Source: Capra hircus
Taxonomy: Eukaryota; Chordata; Mammalia; Artiodactyla; Bovidae
NCBI RefSeq assembly: GCF_001704415.2
Contig: NC_030817.1
Coordinates: 49,151,550 to 49,215,549, forward strand
Length of the DNA stretch: 64,000 nucleotides
Direction of reading: 5' to 3'
Shown: piece by piece, positions 12,351 to 24,940 of the stretch
Position numbering within the stretch: position 1 is the stretch's first letter
Layout of the letters: each line of letters opens with the position of its first letter
The notes under the pieces: generated by a model
Told to the model about the DNA's origin: nothing
What the model saw: the letters and a program-made list of their open reading frames with translations, nothing else
Databases searched by the model: none
Made by a program: the position numbers and the translations under genes

Positions 12351-13599
12351 AATCTCAGTTTTATTTTGTTTTTTGGTTAAAATAAAGTTGCTGGTACACT
12401 CCACAAGTTTCTCTGATTGTGAATATGTTATATTAACACTCCTATTAACATTAGTAACTCACGTTTTAAAAAAAAGCCTGCCCTTTAGTTACCTTGCTTC
12501 AGGTAAAATTGATCTCTGTGTCGTTTCCTAAACCTGCTTTCTTCTTTTCTGCTTTCATAATAAAAACTCCTCAAAAGCATTTTCTCACCTCCTTCAAGTC
12601 ATTTCCTTATCTTGCAAAGAAAGCTTTTTTGCATTTTTGCCTATATGTGTCCTGAAAATCATGATATGAATGGTACCTTGGCTTGGTTTAATATTTGTAT
12701 ATCTATCATATATATATAATAATAGTGTAGTCTTGTTTTTATATATTTTATTACATAGCTCTATGCCTTCCCCCATGTTTTTTATATCCTTCTTCCCCAG
12801 CTTAGGTTCCATGGTACATGACTTAGTTATCTATGGAATATATTCTTAATTTCCCTGCTACTGCTGTGTGGCAAAACCCAACCTAATCCCCCCCATACTC
12901 CCTGCCTAAGTGTACAGCCAAACAGATTGGTGCTACTTTAATTTTATTTATAAATATCAAGTGTAGTGCTGTTTTCCTCTCCTACTTTCTGAGAAGTCAG
13001 TTTCCTCTCCCATTGTCAGAGCTGATTATTAAACGGGTATCTTTTCCCCTCATGTATCCAGTGCCTCTTTCAATGTTACCATTCTCAGTTCATGACTTTT
13101 CCCCCCTATTTTACTAAGAAAACAGCAAATTTTACTGTCAGTCTCTTGGTCTCTGTACCCTCATCTACTCTGCTTTCCCCCTCATTATGATTAATTACTC
13201 CCTCTTTTGTTTAAAGCTTATCACCTCACTGTACACTGGATCCCATACGGTCTCTGTTACTCAAGGACTTTGCTCCTATGATTATCCTATCTTTCTTTCT
13301 CTTGCAAAAATCAAATTTACTCTATACAATTATTTGCATTAGCATACAAACATGCCATAGGATCTCCATGTTGGAGTATCCAAGGCTCAGTCCTTGACTC
13401 TCTTCTCTGTCTTCATCCAGTTCTGGGATACGTCATTCATTTCCAAGGCTTGGTATACCATCCATATGTTCATCACTTCCACATTTCCACTTCTTGCTGT
13501 GATCTTTCTTTGAGCCCCAGGCCCTATGTGTTCTCAGTTCCTCTGAACTTGTGTATCCATAGTTCCACATCTGCAGATTCAACCAGCAGTAGACCATGT
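12351..13599. other. TEX9: Low-repeat intron stretch
   Basis: No gene seen. Mostly unrecognised AT-rich intron of TEX9. 13340-13560 resembles L2 text in sense orientation. Confidence 0.5.
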
Positions 13600-13682
13600 A
13601 TTACTGTAGTATTTACTATTGAAGTTTCTACATGTGAATGGATCCACATAGTTGAAACCCATGTTGTTCAAGGGTTAACTGC
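13600..13682. mobile_element. Tigger-type DNA transposon remnant
   Basis: The terminal motif GTTGTTCAAGGGTTAACTG with GGATCCACATAGTTGAAACCC matches the end of pogo-like Tigger elements. Confidence 0.6.
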
Positions 13683-13704
13683 AATCCTTAGAAAAACTTA
13701 GATC

Positions 13705-13705
<1 letters not shown>

Positions 13706-13747
<42 letters not shown>

Positions 13748-13778
13748 CCACCCACCCACCCAGCCACCCACCCACCCT
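13706..13778. repeat. (CA)n then (CCCA)n microsatellite
   Basis: About 19 perfect CA units (13706-13744) pass into a CCCA-type tetramer block (13745-13778). A compound repeat like this is likely to be length-variable between individuals. Confidence 0.95.
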
Positions 13779-14089
13779 ACTAAAACACTCCAGAGACTTC
13801 ATGTCATTCAGAATAAAATCCAAACTTTGAGGTAGGGTTTACAAGGTCTATCTAATATCTCCCTGGCTGTTTGTGCGATCTCAAGGCCTAAAACTGCATG
13901 TGTCACTCATCTGAAGCCACACTGACCTTTGAATGTGATCTTTGAATATGTCACATGGATTTCTACCTCAGGGTCTTAGTCTTATTTGTTCCTCCAGATC
14001 TAGACATGAATCATTCCCTCATTTGGACGCCTTCCCCTATCCGCTATATCTTAAATAATTATGTCCCTTACCCATTGCTCTGTCCTCTT

Positions 14090-14226
14090 TTTTTTTTTTT
14101 CTTTTTTCTTTTTTCTTGGCCATGCCAAACTGTTTGTGGGATCTTAGTTCCCTGATCAAGGATTAAACATAGGCCCATGGCAGTGGAAACAGAGTCCTAA
14201 CCACCAGACTGCCAGGAAATTCCCTA
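14090..14226 (-). mobile_element. CHRS SINE with 12-bp TSD
   Basis: Antisense CHRS copy with poly(T) at its left end and CCAGACTGCCAGGAAATTCC at its head. Flanked by CTCTGTCCTCTT at 14078-14089 and 14227-14238. Confidence 0.88.
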
Positions 14227-14373
14227 CTCTGTCCTCTTACCCTTTTTCTTCATAGGCCTTATTACTATAAGATGTTACATATGAGTATGTAGGTATGTGT
14301 TTATCATCTGTATCTTCCTCTAGAGTGCAGAGAGTAGAATTTTGGTTAATTATCATGTGTTCATCATGTAGTA

Positions 14374-14613
14374 GTGTTGCTGTTGTGTTAGTCGCTCAGT
14401 CATGTCCAACTCTTTGCAGCACCTTGGGCTATAACTCTTTGCAGCACCTTGGGCTATAGCCTGCTATCCTCCCCAGTCCGTGGAATTCTCCAGGCAAGAA
14501 TACTGGAGTGGGCAGCCATTCCTTCTCCAGGGGATCTTCCTGATGCAGGGATCAAACCCAGGTCTCCTGCATTTCGGGCAGATTCTTTACTGTCTGAGCT
14601 ATCAGGGATGCCC
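14374..14613 (-). mobile_element. Bov-tA SINE with internal 25-bp duplication
   Basis: Antisense Bov-tA flanked by CATCATGTAGTA at 14362-14373 and 14614-14625. A perfect 25-bp unit (AACTCTTTGCAGCACC...) is tandemly doubled at 14408-14432 and 14433-14457. Confidence 0.92.
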
Positions 14614-14902
14614 CATCATGTAGTATAATACCTGGCAGTTTAGTAAGTGCTTGATAAATGTGTTGAATAAATAAAACCTATTAGACATATATATTACTCC
14701 CAATTGCAGATGTAGAAACTGAATTGATCACAGCTGTCAGGTTTTTTAATTCCAAATTTATTGTGTTTTGAACCTCAGCCACTTGTTTCTAGATCCTTGT
14801 CTGATCATTTATTTGTCCTTATCTGATTATTCCTCATCTGAATTACCGTGGCTGTGTGACTCTTGAAGCATTTGCTATATTTGACTTGTACTTTGGTTAC
14901 CA

Positions 14903-15096
14903 AGGACTTCCCTGATAGCTCAGTTGGTAAAGAATTCACCTGCAATTTGGAGACTGGGTTTGATCCCTGGGTTGGGAAGATACCCTGGAGAAGGAAAAAG
15001 CTACCACTCCAGTATTCTGGCCTAGAGAATTCCATGGACTTTATAGTCCATGGGGGTCCCAAAGAGTGGAACCCGACTGAGCGACTTTCCCTTCAC
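14903..15096 (+). mobile_element. Bov-tA SINE with TSD
   Basis: Sense Bov-tA from the tRNA-like head AGGACTTCCCTGATAGCTCA to GACTGAGCGAC. Flanked by TTGGTTACCA at 14893-14902 and 15097-15106. Confidence 0.9.
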
Positions 15097-15454
15097 TTGG
15101 TTACCAGTGTATACCTCTTTTTTGCACTCTGCCAGTGCCTTATGAATGCATTAAAAATTATGGAACAATCACAAATTATTTCTTCTTGGATATCTTAGTA
15201 TTTGAGTTTTAAAGTTAGACTTGATTTTCTATAAGCTATCCAGCTTTTTCTTTTAAAGTTAGTGTAAAATTCAGGACTTGTGATTTTCTAAAATTTTTCT
15301 TTAGCAACATGTAAACTTCTTAATTTATAGGGTAATAATAGGCTTGTTTTAGGAGAGAGTTTTCATCTTAAAAATACTCAATAATTACATTGATATCTTG
15401 TCTGTACTTTCTTTTATTTTTTTTTCCATTATGTTCCCTCAGTTCTCTCAGCTG

Positions 15455-15502
15455 CTTTTATTTTTTTATTTTTTAAATTTTAAAATCTTTAATTCTTACT
15501 TT
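15455..15502 (-). mobile_element. Very short L1 3'-end insertion
   Basis: Poly(T)-like run, then TTTTAAAATCTTTAATTCTTAC, matching the start of the L1 3' UTR also seen at 48917-48937. Extreme 5' truncation. Confidence 0.55.
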
Positions 15503-17548
<2,046 letters not shown>

Positions 17549-17834
17549 CATGGTGAACATATCTTTTCAAAGAGACGCACTCATTAAGAATATGTATATT
17601 TCTGGTAAGTTAGCTTTATATTGTTTGGACTAGCACCATCATTAGGTGATAGCACAACTCTTTGGAGGAGGCATTCATTTTTGCCTCCAACAGATCCTTA
17701 TCGTGTGCCCATATTACCTGCCAGACACTGGGGGAATAAATGGTGGAAAAATGTTTCTTGTCTCTCAAGTCTTAAATCCTTCTCTGAACATGTTTTCCAA
17801 TATATATAACACAAGGGGCTATATTACCAAGGCA

Positions 17835-17955
17835 CTGGTTATCAAACTTGAGCACATACTAGAATTACCTGGAGGGCTTATTAAAACAGATTCCTGGGTC
17901 CCACCCACAGATTTTATTATTCAGTAGTATGGGGTGAGACTTGAGAATATGTGAA
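17835..17955. mobile_element. MER5A (hAT-Charlie) left part
   Basis: ACCTGGAGGGCTTATTAAAA and CTGGGTCCCACCCACAG are MER5A core text. The element is cut by a 12.9 kb L1, and the remainder is at 30871-30940. Confidence 0.75.
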
Positions 17956-18880
17956 GTTTTTTAATTTTATTGGAGTATAATTGATTTACAATGTTGTGTT
18001 AGTTTCTGCTGTACAGCAACATGAGTAATATATATATATATAAAATATCTCCACTGTTTTTTAGATTCTTTTCCCATATAGGCCGTTACAATGTATTGAG
18101 TAGGGTTCCTTGAGCTAATAGGAGGTTCTTATTAGTTATCTATTTCATATATAGTAGTATGTATATGTCAGTCCCAGTCTACCAGTTTATCCCTTCCCCA
18201 CGCCTTACTTCCTCATTACCATAAATTTGTTTTCTAGATCTGTGACTCAGTTTCAGTCTTATAGATAAGTTCATTTGTTCCCTTAGATTCTGCATACGAG
18301 TGATATCATATGATATTTGTCTTTGTGTGTTTGCTTACTTTACTCAGTATGATAATCTCTAGGTCTGTCCATGTCACTGCAAATGGCATTATTTCATTCT
18401 TGTTTATGGCTGAGTAATATTCCATTGTATATATCTACCGCATCTTTATCCATTCCTCAGGTGATGGGTGTTTAGGTTGCTTCTTCCATGTCCTGGCTAT
18501 CGTAAATAATGCTGCAGTGCACACTGGGGTGCATGTATCTTCTTTGAATTATAGTTTTCTCTGGATATGTGCCAAGGAATGGGATCATATGATAGCTCTG
18601 TTTTTAGTTTTTTGAAGAACTTCCATACTGTTTTCCACAGTGGCTGTATATATTTACCCCACCAACAGAGCAAGAGGGTTCTCTTTCCTCTACCTCCTCT
18701 CCAGCATTTATTGTTGGTACATTTTTTTGATGATGGCCATGCTGACTAGTGTGAGGTGATACCTCATTGTGGTTTTGATTTACATTTCTCTATTGATTAG
18801 TGATGATGAGCATCTTTTCATGTGCCTCTTGGCCATTTGTATGTCTTTGGACAAATGTCTATTTAGAACTTCCACTCATT

Positions 18881-20171
18881 AAAAAAATTTTGTTTTGATT
18901 GAACCATTTTTAAAGTCTTTATTTAATTTGTTAAAAATATTGCATCTTTTTAATTTATTTTATTTTTTTAACAATTAAAAACATTTTAATAACAGAGTGA
19001 CTTGTAGGAATTGTCTTTTTTTTAAATCTTATTATTTTTTATTTATTTTTTAATTTTTTACTTTACAATACTGTATTGGTTTTGCCATATATTGACATGA
19101 ATCTGCCACAGGTATACATGAGTTCCCAATCCTGAACCCCCCTCCGACCACACTCCCCATATCATCTCTCTGGGTCATCCCAGTGCACCAGCCCCAAGCA
19201 TCCTATATCCTGAATCGAACCTAGACTGGCGATTCGTTTCTTACATGATAGTATACATGTTTCAATGCCATTCTCCCAAATCATCCCACCCTTTCCCTCT
19301 CCCACAGAGTCCAGAAGTCTGTTCTATACTTCTATGTCCCTTTTGCTGTCTCGCATACAGGGTTATCATTACCATCTTTCTAAATTCCATATATATGTGT
19401 TATTATACTGTATTGGTATTTTTCTTTCTGGCTTACTTCACTCTGTATAATCGGCTCCAGTTTCATCCACATCATTAGAACTGATTCAAAGTATTCCTTT
19501 TAATGGCTGAGTAATACTCCATTGTGTATATGTACCACAAGCTTTCTTATCCATTCGTCAAAAATATACAAGCAACTTATGCAGCTCAATTCCAGAAAAA
19601 TAAATGACCCAATCAAAAAATGGGCCAAAGAACTAAACAGACATTTCTCTACAGAAGACGTACGGATGGCTAACAAACACATGAAAAGCTGCTCAACATC
19701 ACTCATTATCAGAGAAATGCAAATCAAGACCACAATGAGGTACCATTTCACACCAGTCAGAATGGCTGCGATCCAAAAGTCTACAAGCAATAAATGCTGG
19801 AGAGGGTGTGGAGAAAAGGGAACCCTCTTACACTATTGGTGGGAATGCAAACTAGTACAGCCACTATGGAGAACAGTGTGGAGATTCCTTAAAAAACTGG
19901 AAATAGAACTGCCTTATGACTCAGCAATCCCACTGCTTGGCATACACACCAAGGAAACCAGAATTGAAAGAGACACGTGTACCCCAATGTTCATCGCAGC
20001 ACTGTTTATAATAGCCAGGACATGGAAGCAACCTATTGTATCTTTTGAATATTTTTTGTGTTTCTTTTTGCCACAAGGCTTGTGGGTTGTTAGCTCCCTG
20101 ACCAGGGATGGAACCTGCACCCCCTACAATGGAAGGTGAAGTCTTATCCTCTGGACTGCCAGGAAGTCCGC
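18881..20171 (-). mobile_element. CHR SINE split by an L1
   Basis: Left part 18881-18950 (TTTTTAAAGTCTTTATTTAA) and right part 20034-20171 (CCACAAGGCTTGTGGG ... CTGCCAGGAAGTCC) are the tail and head of one antisense CHR SINE. The outer target duplication is CCACTCATT at 18872-18880 and 20172-20180. Confidence 0.8.
18951..20033 (-). mobile_element. 5'-inverted (twin-primed) L1 with TSD
   Basis: Bases from about 19040 to 19558 are antisense L1 3' UTR plus the end of ORF2. Bases 19559-20033 are sense ORF2 (peptide [17 protein letters not shown] ... ARTWKQP). The sense part ends within a few codons of where the antisense part begins in L1. The target duplication is TATTGYATCTTTT at 18938-18950 and 20034-20046. 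Confidence 0.9.
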
Positions 20172-20343
20172 CCACTCATTTTTTTTTTTAATTGGATTCT
20201 TTGTTGTAAAACTACATGAGCTGTTTCTGTATTTCAGAGATTAATCCCTTGTCAGTTGCTTCATTTGCAAATATTTTCTCCTATTCTGAGGGTTGTCTTC
20301 TTGTCTGTGGTTTCCTTTGCTGTGCAAAAGGTTTTAAGCTTCA

Positions 20344-20868
20344 TTCAGTTCAGTTCAGTTCAGTCGCTCAGTCATGTCTGACTCTTTGCAACCCCATGAA
20401 TCGCAGCATGCCAGGCCTCCCTGTCCATCACCATCTCCCGGAGTTCACTCAGACTCACGTCCATCGAATTAGTGATGCCATCCAGCCATCTCATCCTCGG
20501 TAGTCTCCTTCTTCTCCTACCCCCAATCCCTCCCAGCATCAGAGTCTTTTCCAAAGAGTCAATTCGTCGCATGAGGTGGCCAAAGTACTGGAGCTTCAGC
20601 TTTAGCATCATTCTTTCCAAAAAAATCCCAGGGTTAATCTCCTTCAGAATGGACTGGTTGGATCTCCTTGCAGTCCAAGGGACTCTCAAGTCTTCTCCAA
20701 CACCACAGTTCAAAAGCGTCAAATCTTCAGCGCTCAGCCTTCTTCACAGTCCAACTCTCACATCCATACATGACCACAGGAAAAACCATAGCCTTGACTA
20801 GACAGACCTTTGTTGGCAAAGTAATGTCTCTGCTTTTGAATATACTATCTAGGTTGGTCATAACTTTT
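20344..20868 (-). mobile_element. BovB 3' end
   Basis: Antisense BovB from the CAGTTCAGTTCAGTTCAGTC tail to the RT C-terminal region (CTAGGTTGGTCATAAC). 5'-truncated, inside L1. Confidence 0.9.
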
Positions 20869-21573
20869 ATTTATTTTTGTTTTTAGTTTCATTACTATAG
20901 ACGGTGAATTGAAAAAGTTCTTGGCTGCAAATTATGTCTTAAGAGTTCTCTGCCTATGTTTTCCCAGAAGAATTTTATGGTATCAAGCCTTACATTTAGT
21001 CTTTAATCTATTTTGAGTTTATTTTTGTATATGTTATTAGGGAGTGTTCTAATTTCATTCTTTTACATGTAGCTGTTTTGTTTTCCCAGCACCACTTACT
21101 GAAGAGACTGTTTTTTCTGAATTGTCGATTGTTGCTCCTTTTACATAGATTAACTGACCATAGGTGTGTGGGTTTACCTCTGGGCTTCCTATCCTGTTCC
21201 ATTGGTCTATATTTCTGATTTTGTGTCTGTACCATATTGTTTTGATGGCTGTAGCTTTGTAGTATAGTCTTAAGTTAGGCAGCTTGCATTCCTCCAGCTG
21301 TTTTCTTTCTCAAGATTGCTTGGTCATTTGAGGTCTTTTGTGTTTCCATACAAACTGTAAAATTCTTTGTTCTAATTCTGTGAAAAATTGCTATTGATAA
21401 TTTGATTGGGGCTGTATTGAATCTCTAGACTGCTTTAGGTAGTATAGCCATTTTCACAATATTGATTCTTCCAATCAAAGAGAATAGTATATCTCTCCAT
21501 CTGTTTGTGTATCATCTTTGATATCTTTTATCAGTATTTTATAGTTTTCTTAGTACAGTTCTTTTGTCTGCTT

Positions 21574-21655
21574 GCTGTGCTGTGCTTAATCGTTTATTCA
21601 TGTCCAACTCTTTTTGACCGCATGGACAGTAGCCCAACAGGCTCCTCTATCCATG
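21574..21655 (-). mobile_element. Truncated Bov-tA SINE with TSD
   Basis: 82-bp 5'-truncated antisense copy (AATCGTTTATTCATGTCCAA ... AGGCTCCTCTATCCATG). Flanked by TTTGTCTSCTT at 21563-21573 and 21656-21666. Confidence 0.8.
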
Positions 21656-22725
21656 TTTGTCTCCTTAGATAGGTACATTCCTGGATGTTTTGTTCTTTTG
21701 ATGCACAGTAACTGGAATATTTTCTTTAATTTCTCTTTCATCGTTAGTATATAGGAATATAAAATATTTTTATGTATTAATTTTCTAACCTTGCAGCTTA
21801 CCAAATTCATTCATGAGCTCTAGTAGTTTTCTGGTAGCATTTTAGGATTTTCTATGTATAGTGCCATGTCATTTGCAAACAGTGACAGTTTTACAATTCT
21901 TTTCCAATTTGGATTCCTTTTTTTCTTTTTCTTCTCTGATTGCCATGGCTAGGACTTCCAAAACTATGTAGAATAATAATGGCAAGAGTAGACATCTTTG
22001 TCATGTTCCTGATCTTACAGGAAATGTTTTTAGTATTCACCACTGAGAATGATATAATGGTCATCTGAGTTAAATTCACCCATTCCAGTCCATTTTAATT
22101 CGCTGTTTCCTAGAATGTCAACATTCATTCTTGCCATCTCCTGTTTGACCACTTCCAATTGGCCTTGATTCATGGACTTGACATTCCAGGTTCCTATGCA
22201 GTATTGCTCTTTACAGCATCGGACCCTGCTTCTATCACCAGTTGCATCTACAGCTGGGTATTGTTTTTGCTTTGGCTCCATCCCTTCATTCTTTCTGGAG
22301 TTATTTCTCCACTGATCTCCAGTAGCATATTGGGCACCACCAACCTGGGGAGTTCCCCTTTCAGTATCCTATCATTTTGTCTTTTCATACTGTTCATGGG
22401 GTTCTCAAGGCAAGAATACTGAAGTGGTTTGCCATTCCCTTCTCCAGTGGACCACATTCTGTCAGACCTCTCTACCATGACCCACCCGTCTTAGGAGGCC
22501 CCACACAGCATGGCTTAGTTTCATTGAGTTAGACAAGGCTGTCGTACATGTGATCAGATTGGCTAGTTTTCTGTGAGTATGGTTTCAGTGTGTCTGCCCT
22601 CTGATGCCCTCTTGCAACACCTACCGTCTTACTTGGGTTTCTTTTACCTTGTTCGTGGGGTATTTCTTCACGGCTGCTCCAGCAAAGCGCAGCCACTGCT
22701 CCTTACCTTGGATGAGGGGTATCTC

Positions 22726-23040
22726 CTCATGGCCACCCTTCCTGACCTTGGATGTGGAGTAGCTCCTCTCGGCCCTCCTGCACCCCCACAGCTGCCGCTC
22801 CTTGGACATGGGGTTGCTCCTCTCAGCCGCCTCCCCTGACCTCGGGCGTTGGGTAGCTCCTCTCAGTCAGCTGCCTCCCCTGACCTCGGGTGTGTGGTAG
22901 CTCATCTTGGCTGCTGCCCCTGACCTTGGACGTGGGGTAGCTCCTCTCGGCCGCTCCTATGCTGACACAGCCTGGCACTCTCGGTCACAGCCCCGACCTT
23001 GGGCGAGGGGTAGCTCCTCTCGGCCGTGCTTCTGCATGGT
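22726..23040 (-). repeat. GC-rich tandem repeat in BovB 5' UTR
   Basis: About seven imperfect copies of a roughly 40-bp unit built on GGAGCTACCCCACG and AAGGTCAGGGG (minus-strand reading). It stands out in GC content from the AT-rich surroundings. Confidence 0.75.
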
Positions 23041-23055
23041 CCGTTGCAGCCAGCG

Positions 23056-23563
23056 TGCTTCACGAATGGGTGGATTTAACTCAGATGACCATTATGTCTA
23101 CTACTGTGGGCAGGAATCCCTTAGAAGAAATGGAGTAGCCATCATGGTCAACAAAAGAGTCCAAAATGCAGTACTTGGATGCACTCTCAAAAACAACAGA
23201 ATAATCTCTGTTTGTTTCCAAGGCAAACCATTTAATATCACGGTAATCCAAATCTATGCCCCAAACAGTGACACTGAAGAAGCTGAATTTGAACAGTTCT
23301 ATGAAGACCTACAAGACCTTTTAGAACTAACACCCAAAAAAGATGTCCTTTTCATTATAGGGGACTGGAATGCAAAAGTAGGAACTCAAGAAATACCTGG
23401 AGTAACTGGCAAATTTGGCCTTGGAGTACAGAATGAAGCAGGGCAAAGGCTAATAGTTTTGCCAAGAGAATGCACTGGTCATAGCAAACACCCTTTTCCA
23501 ACAACACAAGAGAAGACTCTACACATGGACATCACCAGATGGTCAACACCAAAATCAGATTGA
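23056..23563 (+). pseudogene. BovB endonuclease fragment
   Basis: This is the open part of the APE-type endonuclease of the BovB. It runs from GGFNSDDHY (about 23067) through IYAPNSD and GDWNAKVG to a stop at 23561-23563. The endonuclease nicks target DNA to prime reverse transcription. The frame is lost before the catalytic C-terminal SDH block, so the domain cannot be functional. It has no ATG of its own because the 5' end is inverted. Confidence 0.8.
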
Positions 23564-23785
23564 TTATATTCTTTGCAGCCAAAGATGGAGAAGCTCTATA
23601 CAGTCAACAAAAACAAGACCAGGAGCTGATTGTGGCTCAGAAAATGAACTCCTTATTGCCAAATTCAGACTTAAATTGAAGAAAGTAGGGAAAACCACTA
23701 GACCATTCAGGTATGACCTAAATCAAATCCCTTAAGATTATACAGTGGAAATGAGAAATAGATTTAAGAGACTAGACCTGATAGA

Positions 23786-24940
23786 GTGCCTGATGAACTA
23801 TGGAATGAGGTTCGTGACATTGTACAGGAGACAGGGATCAAGACCATCCCTAAGGAAAAGAAATGCAAAAAAGCAAAATGGTTGTCTGAGGAGGCCTTAC
23901 AAATAGCTGTGAAAAGAAGAGAAGCGAAAAGCAAAGGAGAAAAGGAAAAATATAAGCATCCGAATGCAGAGTTCCAAAGAATAGCAGGAGAGATAAGAAA
24001 GCCTTCCTCAGTGATCAATGCAGACATAGAGGGAAACAACAGGATGGGAAAGACTAGAGATCTTTTCAAGAAAATTAGAGATATCAAGGGAACATTTCAT
24101 GCAAAGATGGGCTTGATAAAGGACAGAAATGGTATGGACCTCACTGAAGCAGAAGATATTAAGAAGAGGTGGCAAGAATACACAGAAGAACTGTACAAAA
24201 AAGAGCTTCGCGACCAAGATAATCACGATGGTGTGATCACTCACCTAGAGCCAGACATCCTGGAATGTGAAGTCAAGTGGGCCTTAGAAAGTATGACTAC
24301 GAACAAAGCTAGTGGAGGTGATGGAATTCCAGCTGAGCTATTTCAAATCCTAAAAGATGATGCTGTGAAAGTGCTGCATTCAATATGCCAGCCACTTTGG
24401 AAAACTCAGCAGTGGCCACAGGACTGGAAAAGGTCAGTTTTCATTCCAATCCCAAAGAAAGGCAATGCCAAAGAATGCTCAAACTACTGCACAATTGCAC
24501 TGATCTCACATGCTAGTAAAGTAATGCTCAAAATTCTCCAAGCCAGGCTTCAGCAATATGTGAACCGCGAACTTCCAGATCTTCAAGCTGGTTTTAGAAA
24601 AGGCAGAGGAACCAGAGGTCAAATTGCTAATATCCGCTGGATCATGGAAAAAGCAAGAGAGTTCCAGAAAAACATCTGTTTCTGCTTTATTGACTATGCC
24701 AAAGCCTTTGACTGTGTGGACCACAATAAACTCTGGAAAATTTTGAAGGAGATGGAAATACCAGACCACCTGACCTGCCTCTTGAGAAACCTATATGCAG
24801 GTCAGGAAGCAACAGTTAGAACTGGACATGGAACAGTCTGGTTCCAAATAGGAAAAGGAGTATGTCTAGGCTGTATATTATCAACCTGTTTATTTAACTT
24901 CTATGCAGAGTACATCATGAGACACGCCGGGCTGGAATAA
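23786..24940 (+). pseudogene. BovB reverse transcriptase fragment
   Basis: A 384-codon open stretch covering the linker and the N-terminal half of the RTE reverse transcriptase: ITTNKASGGDGIP-type finger region (MTTNKASGGDGIPAELF), WPQDWKRSVFIPIPKKGN, AGFRKGRGTRGQ and motif A FIDYAKAFDCVDH. It ends at a TAA (24938-24940) replacing the Glu codon after AGLE. The catalytic YADD follows in frame at 24989-25000, so one substitution separates the two halves. A second in-frame stop lies at 25157-25159. Confidence 0.85.

Larger units (their letters stand above)
13785..14660 (+). mobile_element. L2 LINE 3' half, interrupted
   Basis: Degenerate L2 in sense orientation. It runs from an AGAATAAAATCCAAACT block (13810) to a terminal AGTAAGTGCTTGATAAATG block (14644). 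A CHRS SINE and a Bov-tA are nested within it. Confidence 0.6.

Noticed and set aside
13706..13778. CA/CCCA tract considered as a regulatory Z-DNA element
   Set aside because: An ordinary compound microsatellite inside L2; no sequence evidence of function.
19522..20139. 205-codon frame
   Set aside because: Sense arm of the inverted L1 ORF2 running into a CHR SINE; not a gene.
23786..24940. Longest open frame in the window (384 codons)
   Set aside because: BovB RT fragment; the ATG is internal and the frame is cut before the catalytic motif.
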